A DNA stretch of 64,000 bases from Margaritifera margaritifera (taxonomy: Eukaryota; Mollusca; Bivalvia; Unionida; Margaritiferidae). Position 1 is the stretch's first letter; every line of letters starts with the position of its first letter. Shown in pieces: positions 15,681 through 25,776 of this stretch. Where the stretch lies: assembly GCA_029931535.1 (NCBI GenBank), contig JAQPZY010001094.1, positions 606,501 through 670,500 of the forward strand. The letters run 5' to 3'. The notes under the pieces were generated by a model that saw only the letters and a list, made by a program, of their open reading frames with translations, had not been told where the DNA came from and did no database searches. Made by a program: the position numbers and the translations under genes.

Positions 15681-18604
15681 TTATTTATGCAGCTGATAAA
15701 CCGTCTGTAGCGATTTGTAAAAAGACAGAGAACTGAATAAAAAAGCGAACGTGGTTAAGAAATATGTAGACACGTGATACGATATGTGACAGTCTTGTCG
15801 TCGCAACTGCACACGGATCAGAACACAAACAGTTATTTATATTGATACTGGTGATTGTGAGAGCTGTTTTTTTATTTTTGTTAACATTATTTTCGAAATA
15901 GAATATTAAAGCTTGACCCTCTTTGTTGCCGTGTCTGCACCTCTGAGCAAATCTGAAAACAACATACAGACTAATGATTGATAAGGAAAATTACATGATC
16001 AGATAAAGATATCACAACCTATCGAGCAGTCTTAAGCAACCATCTTATTGCATTACCATTGATACTTGGCAATGTTGTTAAGCCCTTCTGGATTGCTCAC
16101 ACAAATAGATGGCATTATCTTTCATTCCTCGTTTGACTTTGTCTACCCGTGTCTCGATGTTACCTTTCCCACCTCCTATATCTCCATCACAAACGTCACC
16201 TCCTGCAAACGCTTTAACCAAACAAACAGTTGACAATATATTTCATGCCTGGTTTGTCTTTGTCTGCGTATGTTTCTGTGCTACTTTGTACACCTCCTGA
16301 ATCTCCACTACTAACACCTCCTCCTACAAACCCATTAATTATATTTGATACGGACTGATTTGAAGTTGATATTGTCCTACCAATGGCAGCAATAATGGCA
16401 ACAATTGTTTAATACACTATTTGCGTACAAAATTAAACTACTATTTATTTTGCTCGCAACAGAAAACTCCATTGAATCAATTTTCGATATAACATTAACA
16501 CACTTTCGTTTGATCATGAAGAATGAGATTTGCTAGACACTAATCTCCTATTTGAATTGTATAACAAGTCAGTAAAGAAGAGTTGGTTCTTACTATTTAC
16601 GAAGCGCATGCAAATTTGAATCAGCGCAGTGAAGAAAGGAAACACACTGATTTATATGGTTCCATTCAATTGAAGATATTACTTTTTCCTCAAGGAACTG
16701 AGAGTACCGAAATATATTGTTTTGGTGTTTTGAACCAGTTAAAACACTCTGGGCTATACACAATGGAAATTATGACACAAATGTAAGCATCATGCATAAG
16801 AAAATAAGAATTACAAAGCTTTACTAGTATTATATAACTCGGGGAAGAAAGCCAAGTTATATATAATAAATTTTCATAAAATAGGAAGATAACACTTTAC
16901 GAATGTACGCCCTTTACTTGAATTTAATATCTCTGCATGCAAATATACAAAATGTGGTGCTACAATAATAAATAATTGATCCAATGGATGACAGACGGCT
17001 GCTCCACTGTAACCCATCATCATGGGTAGACAGTACAGTAAACTGCGTATCTGTCGAGGTGGAGAGGATACGAAATTTATCCGTTAATACATATTTCATT
17101 TTTATAGATGATGTGAATGGAAAAGGTTATTTAGTGAGGGTGAGAAAAGATACCACTTACGTTACATGCGATTTTTCAATAAATCAGCCGTACGCAACGA
17201 GATGTACATGTACTCTCATAGATTATCAACAATCGAGTGAATAGCTTGCCCAAATTATTTTTTTTCCTTTTGTCTAAAATGTCACCGTTTTCATCCACAT
17301 AAACATATCACAATTTTTCGCAAACGCAAATCAAAGCATCTTCCCTTACACATTATTTTAATATCAGAGTGGCTAATTTTAAATGATTGATAAGCAATCG
17401 TTGAACATGCTATCTGTATCTCTTTATGTTGGGATCCCGGATTTCTAGCCTTTACATTCATTTTCAAGTTAGTTTCTTCCATAATGTCTATAGAGGTAAG
17501 ATTATATTACTTTTCCACGTCACCAATCTTGAAGCTTTCCAACTGTGCCCAAAATTAGAAAACCATTCTCACTCTCAAACTGAGATTCAACTCCAACCTT
17601 TGACGCCAGATTATAGAGTGTGAGTTCAGTACGAGTTCCAACATAATTGTTTGTAAATCCGAGGTCTTAATATTAGGATCAACCTTGAATAGTTGTTATA
17701 TTGCATCAAATAACTTAACATAATAAAACACATTCATCAACTAAATACATTGAAACTTTCTAACGTCTTGCATGTATGATAGTTTGGACATAAAATTTTA
17801 ATAAGCTAGACATTCTCCCGCTCCCTTCCATTTGAAAGAACCGTGCATGTTAAAAGCAGCATTACATCTCTGTGATTTTATGTTTGTTTTGTATAATATT
17901 GCAACAGAATATTTATAAAAGAACATACAAATGTTCACCTTATATCACTAATGTATGCCGAATGTGAACCTAGACGACATAATTATGAGGACATAGTTGT
18001 ACACAAAAGAATTTCGAGCCGTGTGTTTGTACGTATGAAGAAGACGAACGGTCTAGCCTAATTATATATGCCCTTCCCATGTTCATGGCGAGGGATAAAA
18101 AATAAGTTTGACTGTGTCTAAACATCAGAAGTTCAGTGAATGAATGGATAGGTGAGCGACGTAAATTCTCGTTTTGCACCTCTAAAGTTTTTGATTCGAT
18201 TCCTGATATAAGAGTCAGATGTCACCAGTGAGGATTGGGTGGTTTTCTCTTTCTAATTCGTGTTCGCTACTAAACGATACACGTTTGCTTATAAGTGGTA
18301 CTTAATATCAACTTTGGTATTCATCAAAAACAAGAAGGAAACGTTTTACCTTCTATTCAGCAGTCTCACAATCAGAGTCCTGATCGCAGTAAAATGTATT
18401 TGTGTGTTATCAGGTTTGACCAGTCAAATATAAAAGTGACGTAACGCACTTCCAGGATCAAAGAGCATACAGGTGAGCCTTACATCTGATATGTAGTGAT
18501 TTATACTTTACCAAGGGAAAGGAGGAAATCATTATTTTCATCGTTAAGTTGATAACATCATAATTGAATTAGTCATCATTATTTGTTTTAATTACTAATT
18601 GTAA

Positions 18605-18605
<1 letters not shown>

Positions 18606-18645
<40 letters not shown>
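18606..18645. repeat. (ATT)n microsatellite
   Basis: About 13 ATT units, with a second short run at 18738-18758. Both are inside block X; block Y has a similar run near 29012-29030. Confidence 0.9.
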
Positions 18646-18646
<1 letters not shown>

Positions 18647-18811
18647 CTGAAGTATATGCAGGTATAGTGATCTGGTTATGCAAGTCGATGCTATTTTTGC
18701 ATGCGAATTGAATATGATCCGGGGCATCGTATAATGTTATTATTATTATTATTATTACGTTAGAAGCTGTTTTGGAGCGGAAAACTAGGTAATCTAGAGT
18801 AATAAAGCGTT

Positions 18812-18816
<5 letters not shown>

Positions 18817-18847
<31 letters not shown>
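18817..18847. repeat. (AT)n microsatellite
   Basis: About 31 bases of alternating AT near the right end of block X. Confidence 0.9.
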
Positions 18848-18849
<2 letters not shown>

Positions 18850-19558
18850 AATTTATAATGTGTCCACAAGGTAAGTTGTCCTTTGGTAATTTTTTTGAAC
18901 AACATGTTTACTGCATTTGAGTTCAAGGTCAGACTTGTTTACATAGCATTTAGTACTTAGATTGGAATTGTCCATGGCTTCTGTGACAAAAGTCTCGTGT
19001 GCAAAGTAAATTTTCCATTAGAGTTGCGCACAATCTAGAACGTTCTCTCACGTGACTTATGTTTATATATAAATATTTTAGTACACCAATATTTCATTTT
19101 TGTACAAATGGTCAGTCTATGAAAAATCATTTTAATAATCAGATGTTTAAAGCTATGTTATGAAACTTCAGAGAAAATTTAGAGAGAGGAAATAATTATT
19201 TGAAATATTCATTGGAATTACCAAACATTTTATTCCAGCAGCTGATAAACAATTGTATGGACGTTCGTCCAAAGACTGGCAACGGAATGGAAGATTAGAA
19301 CGTGTTATGAACTATATAGACAATTAGGACAAAAATGGTGACAATCTTGTAACCGCAGCTGCACAAAGATAATACAAAGATAATAATGGTTGTAGAAGCT
19401 GTTTTATTTTCCAAATAGTTTATTAAACTGTGATCGTTGTTGTCGCCGTGTCCACACCTCTAATCAAACCTGTAAAAGCAGGCAACTAATGCTTGAATAA
19501 GCAAAATGATATGGCCAGCTATAAATGTCACAACGTGACGAGCAGTTCTAAAAAATCA

Positions 19559-19626
19559 TCTTATTACACTGCCAATCAATGCTGCTACGGCCTCTTATTA
19601 CACTGCCAATCAATGCTGCTACGGCC
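19559..19626. repeat. perfect 34-bp tandem duplication
   Basis: The 34 bases at 19559-19592 are repeated without change at 19593-19626. The matching place in block X has a single, diverged copy, so this duplication arose in Y only and recently. Confidence 0.9.
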
Positions 19627-20051
19627 CTTTTGGATGGCTGAAACAAATAGTTGGCAATATTTCTGAAGACTTGTTTGACTTTGTCTACGAATGTTTTATG
19701 CTACCTTTTCCTCTTCCTGAATCTCCACCACTAACACCATCTGCTACAAAACCTTTAATCATACTTGCTATCAACAGAACAGCAGCTGATGGTGTAATAC
19801 CTATCGCATATATTATGGCAGCAAGTATTGCATATACTGTTACTTACAGAATTCAAGCTCCGCGAAAAATATTTCTTACACGCAGCAAAGAAAACTTCGT
19901 CGAATCAATCATACAAGATTAAGGCAATTATTTCCTTTGATCATGAAGAATAAGACTTGCTTGACATTAATGTTAAAATATACGCTTTCTTCAAGTTTAA
20001 TATCTCTGGACAAAAACCTATAAAAAGTTGTGCTACGATAATAGACAACTG

Positions 20052-21604
20052 TGTCACAGGATGAAGCCGGGTTGGGACTGGATTAGTGAAGACACCGAAA
20101 GTAACTGCGTTAATAAGATGTTTATTTATAAACGCAATTTAAAGATGAACAAATCTGACACCATTATAACAAAAAGATAAGGAAAATTATAAAGTTCCTA
20201 ACATGGAACTATCAACAACAAGTAACTCAACGAGAAAAATCAAAGATGGATTTAACAAATGGAATTTTAAACAAACGTGAATAGCATCCTATCACCAATC
20301 GACAAATAAGAGTATATGATTTACACCCCAATATAAACAAGGTCTTATTAAGTACCAAGGGTGACCAAAGCATGTGATTTATGCACTTATCAATAGAATA
20401 CTCATTTATCCATCAATCTGTTGACTCGTCAATTTATCAATTTAACAAGCGATGTTGGAATATGAATTTATGAATCCGTCGTTCATATAACGATATTGAA
20501 ATGGGGATGTATGAAATTATGAATATGTCGTTCATATAACGATATTGAAATGGGGATGTATGAAATTATGAATCTATCACACATATAGCGATATTGAAAT
20601 GGGAATGAATGTAATTTTGCACAGATAGCAATATTGAGATAACAATCAAATGGAACACGCAATAAATATAACTATCGTGGCGCCCGTTTGACTACCAAGA
20701 TGTATTTACGGTTCCACCCGCTCTAGTCCATGGTCAAGGAGCCACCACGCATGGTCCACCCCTCCCAGTCTGTTGAAGGGTCCCTCGAGAGCCTTCACAT
20801 TAACACAGACCCGTTGATCGAGAAGCCTTGGTCCCTCGCATCGAGAAAACCAGTACACTCTTCCGAAACAACGTCACCAGACACAGCGTACACGTCACAC
20901 GAAACCACACAGAGTTCTGTGACTTCACACACCACCAAACAATACATATGGAACAGCTAAAAGTATAACAACTAAACCGTGTAGTACATATGACACGGTT
21001 AGTACTTTTGTATTGATATATGTTGCGCATGCGCGCACATGAATTACGCCTCGTTACACATTACATTAATCATTCAATGCATGCCGCGTATAATTAAATA
21101 ATACCCGTCTGTTCAGTTACAACAAATAGCTAACTTGAACCAGCCTATAGGATTTCTAATATCATGGCGTTGTATGACCTAGGTATTGACTCTCTGTAGA
21201 ATTTAGAATAAATTCTTAAACATCTAATATATGAAACAATTATGTCATATAAAACGAATAGTGATAAAGAATACAATCTTAAATTTCACATACCTCTACA
21301 GCTGAAGTTTTGCTCCCGTAAAGAGGTAAGCTTTCTGACAAGACTCATCGTAGTGTAATTTGTTTATAGAGAATTCGCTCTATATGTACTCTAGCTGTGA
21401 CAGATATGCGCAGCAGCTAGGTACGTGAGTTTTCACTGCAGGCAATTTGCACGTGCAGCATGGGGTGAATCGCGCTCAGTATTTCAAAATAACTAGAGCC
21501 GAAAAAAATAAACAACCCCCGAGTAACGCTCTAGTCGGAAACGAAACCCGAATACATTTTTGATCACATATACACATCGATATAAACCATACAATTCCGT
21601 GACA
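20052..21604 (-). repeat. 3' LTR of the Gmr1-like element
   Basis: It is 1553 bp with 6-bp inverted ends TGTCAC/GTGACA. It contains about three and a half copies of a 49-bp tandem unit at roughly 20464-20641, including CATATAACGATATTGAAATG. It matches 25777-27331 almost perfectly. On the element's sense strand it holds GAG/GTATGT, a good splice-donor match, at 21294/21293, also kept in the solo LTR at 42.1-43.9 kb. Confidence 0.96.
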
Positions 21605-21607
21605 ATA

Positions 21608-21618
21608 CCTCCCCCCTT
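21608..21618 (-). promoter_or_regulatory. polypurine tract
   Basis: On the element's sense strand the sequence is AAGGGGGGAGG, followed by three bases (TAT) and then the 3' LTR. This is the usual place and composition for the primer of plus-strand DNA synthesis. Confidence 0.85.
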
Positions 21619-21729
21619 AAAAAAAAAGTGGAAGCACTTTTAGAAAATCACGGAATTTTGCAAAAATACAAACTGAAACGTATTATTTACATTACCAGAA
21701 TATCATGGTAGGAAAAAAAAAACTGCAAA

Positions 21730-24618
21730 TCACACTCTGCTTAAATAATCGGCCCCTACATTTTCCGACCCTCCGATTGCTTCGATCCGGAAACGATATG
21801 GCTGCAGAGTCAATGCCCAACGCATCAATCTTGCGTTGGCAACTTTTGCCTTGTTCAAATATATGAGAGGCTGATGGTCCGTTTCAAGGACAAATTCCCT
21901 TCCGAAAAGGTACGTGTGGAATTTACCTACACCCCACACCAGTGCCAAGCACTCCTTTTCGATCACGGAGTAGTTTTGCTCCCTAGGCAGCAATTTCCTA
22001 CTAGCATAAGCTATGGGTAACTTTACCCCGTCTTGCTCTTGTAGCAAAACTGCTCCTAAGCCCGTGTCGGATGCATCAGTTCTCAATATGAACGATCTAT
22101 TTAATTCTGGCAACTTTAGGAACGGTGCACTGATCAATCTTGCCTTAAGGGCGTTAAAAGCTTTCTCTTGGCATAAACCCCAAGAAACTTTATTTGGCTG
22201 CCCTTTCCTAGTCAAATCCGTCAATGGACTAGCTATAGCGGCGAAATTTGGAACGAACTTCCTATAAAAACCTATCAATCCAAGAAACGATCGTATCTGT
22301 TTCTTGGTTTCTGGCCTAGGAGCGTCTTTAATCGCGTCAATTTTATCAGGGTGGGGTTTTAACTGCCCTGACCCACTTACTAGATGGCCCAAGCATTCTA
22401 AGTTAGAATATGCTATGCTACACTTGGAGGGTCTCGCTGTGAGATTTGCCTTGCGGAGTCTGTCAAACAGATCGACTAATGCCCTAACATGCTCTTCCCA
22501 GGTATGTGTATATACTAGAATATCGTCGACAAAACTATCTACGTTGTTCGTGCCTTTCAACAATTTTCGCATAAGACGCACGCACGACGCACCGGCGTTA
22601 ACCAAACCAAAAGGCATAACCTTAAACTGGAAAAGACCTTTAGGGGTCGCGAATGCCGTTAATACGCGAGCATTTTCAGCGATGGGCACCTGCCAATAAC
22701 CTTTTGTTAGATCTAATTTAGAAATGTACTGGTGCCCTGCCAATTTTGAAAACAAGCCCTCCATGTCTGGCATCGGTTCAGCATCAAACACGGTGACTTT
22801 ATTTAGTTGTCGAAAGTCTATACAAAATCGATTAGTTCCGTCTTTCTTTCTAACCAATACCACGGGGGAAGAATAGGGGGAGTTTGAGGGTTCAATCACT
22901 CCCAGGTCTAACATTTTACCTACTTCCTCATCGATTGTCTCCCGTGCGTTAAAGGGTATTGGATATCCCTTTATTCTGATTGGCTCCGAGGTATTCAAGT
23001 TTATTTCGTGCGTTATTAATCCAGTATTACCTGGTCGATCTGTAAATACGTCTGGGTACTTACTTAAAATTTCCCTGACTTGCTGACACTGACCTTCAGG
23101 TAATTCCGGGCACACGCTGACCATATCTATTCCCTCATTTCCTACAACCATGGGGTACTCAAGGGGAATTTCTGTGTTGGGGTCACTCGGCTCGTCTTCT
23201 ATGACCGCAATACATACGACGTTCAAAACGCCCTTTTCAACAGTTTTATGGCATACATCACACGAACAACAGAATCGTGCTACGTCACTATTTACACCTG
23301 GCCAATAAAATTCTCTTAATACTTTGTTCGTCGTCCTTTTCCTACTCAAGTGACCTGCACTACCGGACTCGTGCGCTACTCTGAGAATACGGGACCTGAA
23401 TTTCTGGGGGACGACCAGCTGGAAATACTTTCTACCATCCAACGTGGTAAATTGCCTGTACATTAACCCTTCCCTACGTACAAATTTCAAACTTGCCCCG
23501 CCTTTACAATGTTTCGCGGTACCGGACACGATCCTCTCCGCGGTCGCGCTCAAGGACGCGTCATGGCCTTGCTCACGCGTAAATTCATCGCGCGAGATAT
23601 CGGACACGGCTTCCGGAAGTTTCAACTTACGTAGTGGCGTTTTCTCCGCCTGCGCCTGCGCCCTAGTTTCGGCCGTTTGTACAATGGGAAACCGGAAATC
23701 AGACTGAGTTGGGAGTCTGGATCCCTCGACATTTCCGATAGTTAAGTCGTATATGGGATTTTCCATACACAGAGCTTCTACGGTTCCGGTCAGAAAAGGC
23801 GTCTCGATTTCTACTCTCGCGACGGGAACGCGATCAATCGTTTGATCTAATAACATGCACGGGGATTTCCAACCAAGCATTTGGTCATCCCTAACGAGAC
23901 TCCGCTTTACTACGACGCCCGTGCACCCGGTGTCGCGTAAGACCGTGACTTCTTGACCGTTGGCGGTACCAGTAGCAGTCGGTACTCTCGCCTCGGGAAA
24001 AAGACAAGTGCCGATCGACTGAATAACATCACGATCGATCTGCGCACGCGCTGCGGATTCGTACACCGTATTCACGTTATTAGTCCCTGAATTATCACGC
24101 GGAAAATCATCGCGCTTACCGCCCCCTGACCATGCTCTGCTTTCGATAGCAACCGCGACCCTCTGGACAAACCCCTTCCTTTTCGGACAATCGGGCGTGA
24201 TGTGACCCCATTCCTTACAGGTAAAACATTGTCTATCCCTACGATTCGTACCCTTCCCAGATTGAAAGTTTCCACCTTTATGTGTACCAAGTTTCTCGGG
24301 TTCTCTGGGTCTCTGATCTTTTCCTTGATTACCTCCCTTGTTATCCCTTGAGATCACATTCTGGGTACCTCCCCGAGCTTCGGCGAAATAGTCTGCCTGA
24401 GTAGCCATATCTGAGATATTATTGAAGGACTTTTCCCTCAGGAACAAGTACAATTCCCTACCACAAGTGTTTAACAGCTGGTCCCTAAGTAGAAAATCGG
24501 TAAGACCCTCAAACGTTTTTTGGATCTTACCACATTCAACCCAACGCCGGAAATAATTCCCCGTCCTACTGACGAACTGGGTGAATGTCTCGCCTTTCTC
24601 GGGTTTACTATATTTAAA
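21730..24618 (-). CDS. pol: Gmr1-like pol frame: capsid end, CCHC, protease, integrase zinc finger, RT, RNase H
   Basis: The frame is open from 24618 to the TGA at 21730. There is no start codon of its own: the codon at 24453 is TTG inside the open frame. The first 55 codons continue the capsid region with SCAN-like character. Numbering from 24453: CCHC knuckle C76-C79-H84-C89; protease DTG at 174-176; integrase H2C2 zinc finger H361, H368, C398, C401; reverse transcriptase about 495-690 with D581 and FVDD (641-644); RNase H about 786-905 with D793, E832/E834, D859 and D902. Between C401 and the reverse transcriptase only about 95 residues occur, too few for a DDE integrase core, and no core follows RNase H. 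Reverse transcriptase and RNase H motifs look intact. It would reach translation from gag only by frameshifting. Confidence 0.93.
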   Translation of the reverse strand, partial: FKYSKPEKGETFTQFVSRTGNYFRRWVECGKIQKTFEGLTDFLLRDQLLNTCGRELYLFLREKSFNNISDMATQADYFAEARGGTQNVISRDNKGGNQGKDQRPREPEKLGTHKGGNFQSGKGTNRRDRQCFTCKEWGHITPDCPKRKGFVQRVAVAIESRAWSGGGKRDDFPRDNSGTNNVNTVYESAARAQIDRDVIQSIGTCLFPEARVPTATGTANGQEVTVLRDTGCTGVVVKRSLVRDDQMLGWKSPCMLLDQTIDRVPVARVEIETPFLTGTVEALCMENPIYDLTIGNVEGSRLPTQSDFRFPIVQTAETRAQAQAEKTPLRKLKLPEAVSDISRDEFTREQGHDASLSATAERIVSGTAKHCKGGASLKFVRREGLMYRQFTTLDGRKYFQLVVPQKFRSRILRVAHESGSAGHLSRKRTTNKVLREFYWPGVNSDVARFCCSCDVCHKTVEKGVLNVVCIAVIEDEPSDPNTEIPLEYPMVVGNEGIDMVSVCPELPEGQCQQVREILSKYPDVFTDRPGNTGLITHEINLNTSEPIRIKGYPIPFNARETIDEEVGKMLDLGVIEPSNSPYSSPVVLVRKKDGTNRFCIDFRQLNKVTVFDAEPMPDMEGLFSKLAGHQYISKLDLTKGYWQVPIAENARVLTAFATPKGLFQFKVMPFGLVNAGASCVRLMRKLLKGTNNVDSFVDDILVYTHTWEEHVRALVDLFDRLRKANLTARPSKCSIAYSNLECLGHLVSGSGQLKPHPDKIDAIKDAPRPETKKQIRSFLGLIGFYRKFVPNFAAIASPLTDLTRKGQPNKVSWGLCQEKAFNALKARLISAPFLKLPELNRSFILRTDASDTGLGAVLLQEQDGVKLPIAYASRKLLPREQNYSVIEKECLALVWGVGKFHTYLFGREFVLETDHQPLIYLNKAKVANARLMRWALTLQPYRFRIEAIGGSENVGADYLSRV

Positions 24619-25471
24619 TTTTTTTGCGGAACCCTTGTTCTGTCAACTCGTATCTCTTAAGGAGTGCCTCTCTTAACGCGTCATAGTTCAATGCCTCGTC
24701 CACGGGTAGACGCGAATATACATCTAGCGCTTTACCTTTAAGTAACGCGCTGAGATGGAGCGACCAATCATCCTTTTTCCACTTTTGGATGGTAGCATAT
24801 CGCTCAAACCTATGTAAATAACTATCTAAGTTATCTTTGTCATCTTCAAAAGGGGGTAATTTAGGGCCTCTTAACTTTGATTCTTGTTGACCATCTTTCT
24901 TAGCCTCTAATAATTCAAATTTCCTTCTATGTTCTTTCTCCATATTCCTGTCTTCTAACTCAATGGCTTCTAACTTTGCTTGTTTTTCCCTCGCTAATTT
25001 TCTTTCCTCAAGGTCTCTTACCTGCTCTATTCTTTCCCTTTCTGCTTCCCTTTCCCAACCTATCCTTTCCTTCTCTGCCTGTTTCTCTAACTCTATCTTC
25101 TCCTTCTCAAATTCCATCTTCTCCCTTTTAAATGCTATCTTTCTTTCCTCGGCTTGCTTATCTAATTCTAACTTTCCCTTTTCCGCTTGCTTCTCTAATT
25201 CTAACTTTTCCTTCTCCGCTTGCTTCTCTAGTTCTATCTTCTCCTTCTCTAGTTCTATCTTCTTTTCCTCAAATAGCATTTTCTCCCTTTTAAATGCTAT
25301 CTTTCTTTCTTCGGCTTGCTTGTCTAATTCTAACTTTTCCCTTTCTATATCTCTCTCCTTTAATCTTTGATCCCTTTCCCGAGACTGCTCCTCCTGAACG
25401 AATTTTCTAAGGGCCTCCCCCTCATACCCAAACTGTTTACCCAACTCCACTAGATCTTTGAGTGACGACAT
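24614..25471 (-). CDS. gag: Gmr1-like gag, N-terminal part with long coiled coil
   Basis: I start at the ATG at 25471 (MSSLKDLVELGKQFGYEGEA); upstream codons in frame run through the untranslated leader. The product is 285 residues. Residues about 26-195 are a highly charged Glu/Lys/Arg helix of coiled-coil type with an internal duplication: the 20 residues starting KLELDKQAEE at 46-65 recur at 100-119, a 54-residue offset. The coiled coil is followed by PKLPPFEDDKDNLDSYLHRF, the usual beginning of a Gypsy capsid domain. The frame then ends at TAA 24614-24616, right after a run of seven A (sense strand, 24625-24619), in mid capsid. The rest of the capsid lies in the +1 frame. The break is probably a one-base indel, but a programmed shift or sequence error is possible. 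Confidence 0.88.
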   Translation of the reverse strand: MSSLKDLVELGKQFGYEGEALRKFVQEEQSRERDQRLKERDIEREKLELDKQAEERKIAFKREKMLFEEKKIELEKEKIELEKQAEKEKLELEKQAEKGKLELDKQAEERKIAFKREKMEFEKEKIELEKQAEKERIGWEREAERERIEQVRDLEERKLAREKQAKLEAIELEDRNMEKEHRRKFELLEAKKDGQQESKLRGPKLPPFEDDKDNLDSYLHRFERYATIQKWKKDDWSLHLSALLKGKALDVYSRLPVDEALNYDALREALLKRYELTEQGFRKKI

Positions 25472-25756
25472 GATAAATACTGTTGACAAGATCACCAATC
25501 CTAAGTGCACTATCATATAACACATAAAATTTTTAGGACTACACGAACCAACCGTATATCCCTTCTCCAAATATATGCAATATGTATATATGACAAACAA
25601 ATGGAAAATAAAACAAAATATGAGTGAGGTATTCACTCACCCGCCTGAATTAGTTCTTGTCAGGAAGGTCACAATCTGAAATAAATAACTAAAAAAAAAA
25701 TCTTACCGGAGTCAAGACCTATGCAAACTAACGTCCGTGTTCCCACTAATCCAATG

Positions 25757-25774
25757 ATCCCACTTCTGACACCA
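25757..25774 (-). promoter_or_regulatory. primer binding site, tRNA-Leu
   Basis: On the sense strand the 18 bases TGGTGTCAGAAGTGGGAT start two bases after the 5' LTR. They are complementary to the 3' end, including CCA, of an animal leucine tRNA (CAG anticodon type) as I know it. The match breaks after 18 bases, as expected of a reverse-transcription primer site. Confidence 0.85.
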
Positions 25775-25776
25775 TT

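Larger units (their letters stand above)
15690..18950. repeat. duplicated block X
   Basis: This block aligns along its length with block Y (19230-20046 continuing at 27332-29250) and in its right part with block Z (about 47930-51000). Clear shared points are the phrase around GTAGACAGTACAGTAAAC (17029 here, 27386 in Y), AGTGAATAGCTTGCCC near 17235 (with counterparts in Y and Z), the sequence around 17370-17430, and the stretch near 18390-18430. The site matching the retrotransposon insertion in Y is empty here (about 16970-16985). The left half contains many-stopped coding-like sequence of unknown type. In blocks Y and Z this sequence is followed by TIMP-like exon 1; after X comes Y directly. 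Confidence 0.7.

Noticed and set aside
16984..17244. 86-residue frame with a possible splice acceptor before DVNGKGYLVRV
   Set aside because: The frame is not kept in block Y and the region is largely missing in block Z, so there is no sign of selection.
18150..18220. B-box-like GATTCGATTCC near 18197 (and at 50328) as a tRNA or SINE
   Set aside because: No A box at the right spacing and no cloverleaf; it is simply shared by blocks X and Z.
20730..20960. 76-residue frame in the LTR, repeated at 26457-26687, with a similar frame at 42864-43208
   Set aside because: It is antisense to the element and rich in Ser/Thr. Its repetition follows from LTR homology, and no motif supports a protein.
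22013..23707. + strand frames of 84-131 residues inside the retrotransposon, and 24963-25370
   Set aside because: They are antisense shadows of pol and of the repetitive gag coiled coil.
24451..24453. Start codon for the pol frame at 24453
   Set aside because: The codon is TTG and the frame is open far upstream to the A7 run at 24619-24625, so no start is needed there.
25472..25636. Longer gag beginning with a hydrophobic segment
   Set aside because: The codon at 25636 is GTG, and the segment lies in the leader between primer site and gag. The ATG at 25471 begins a proper gag N-terminus.
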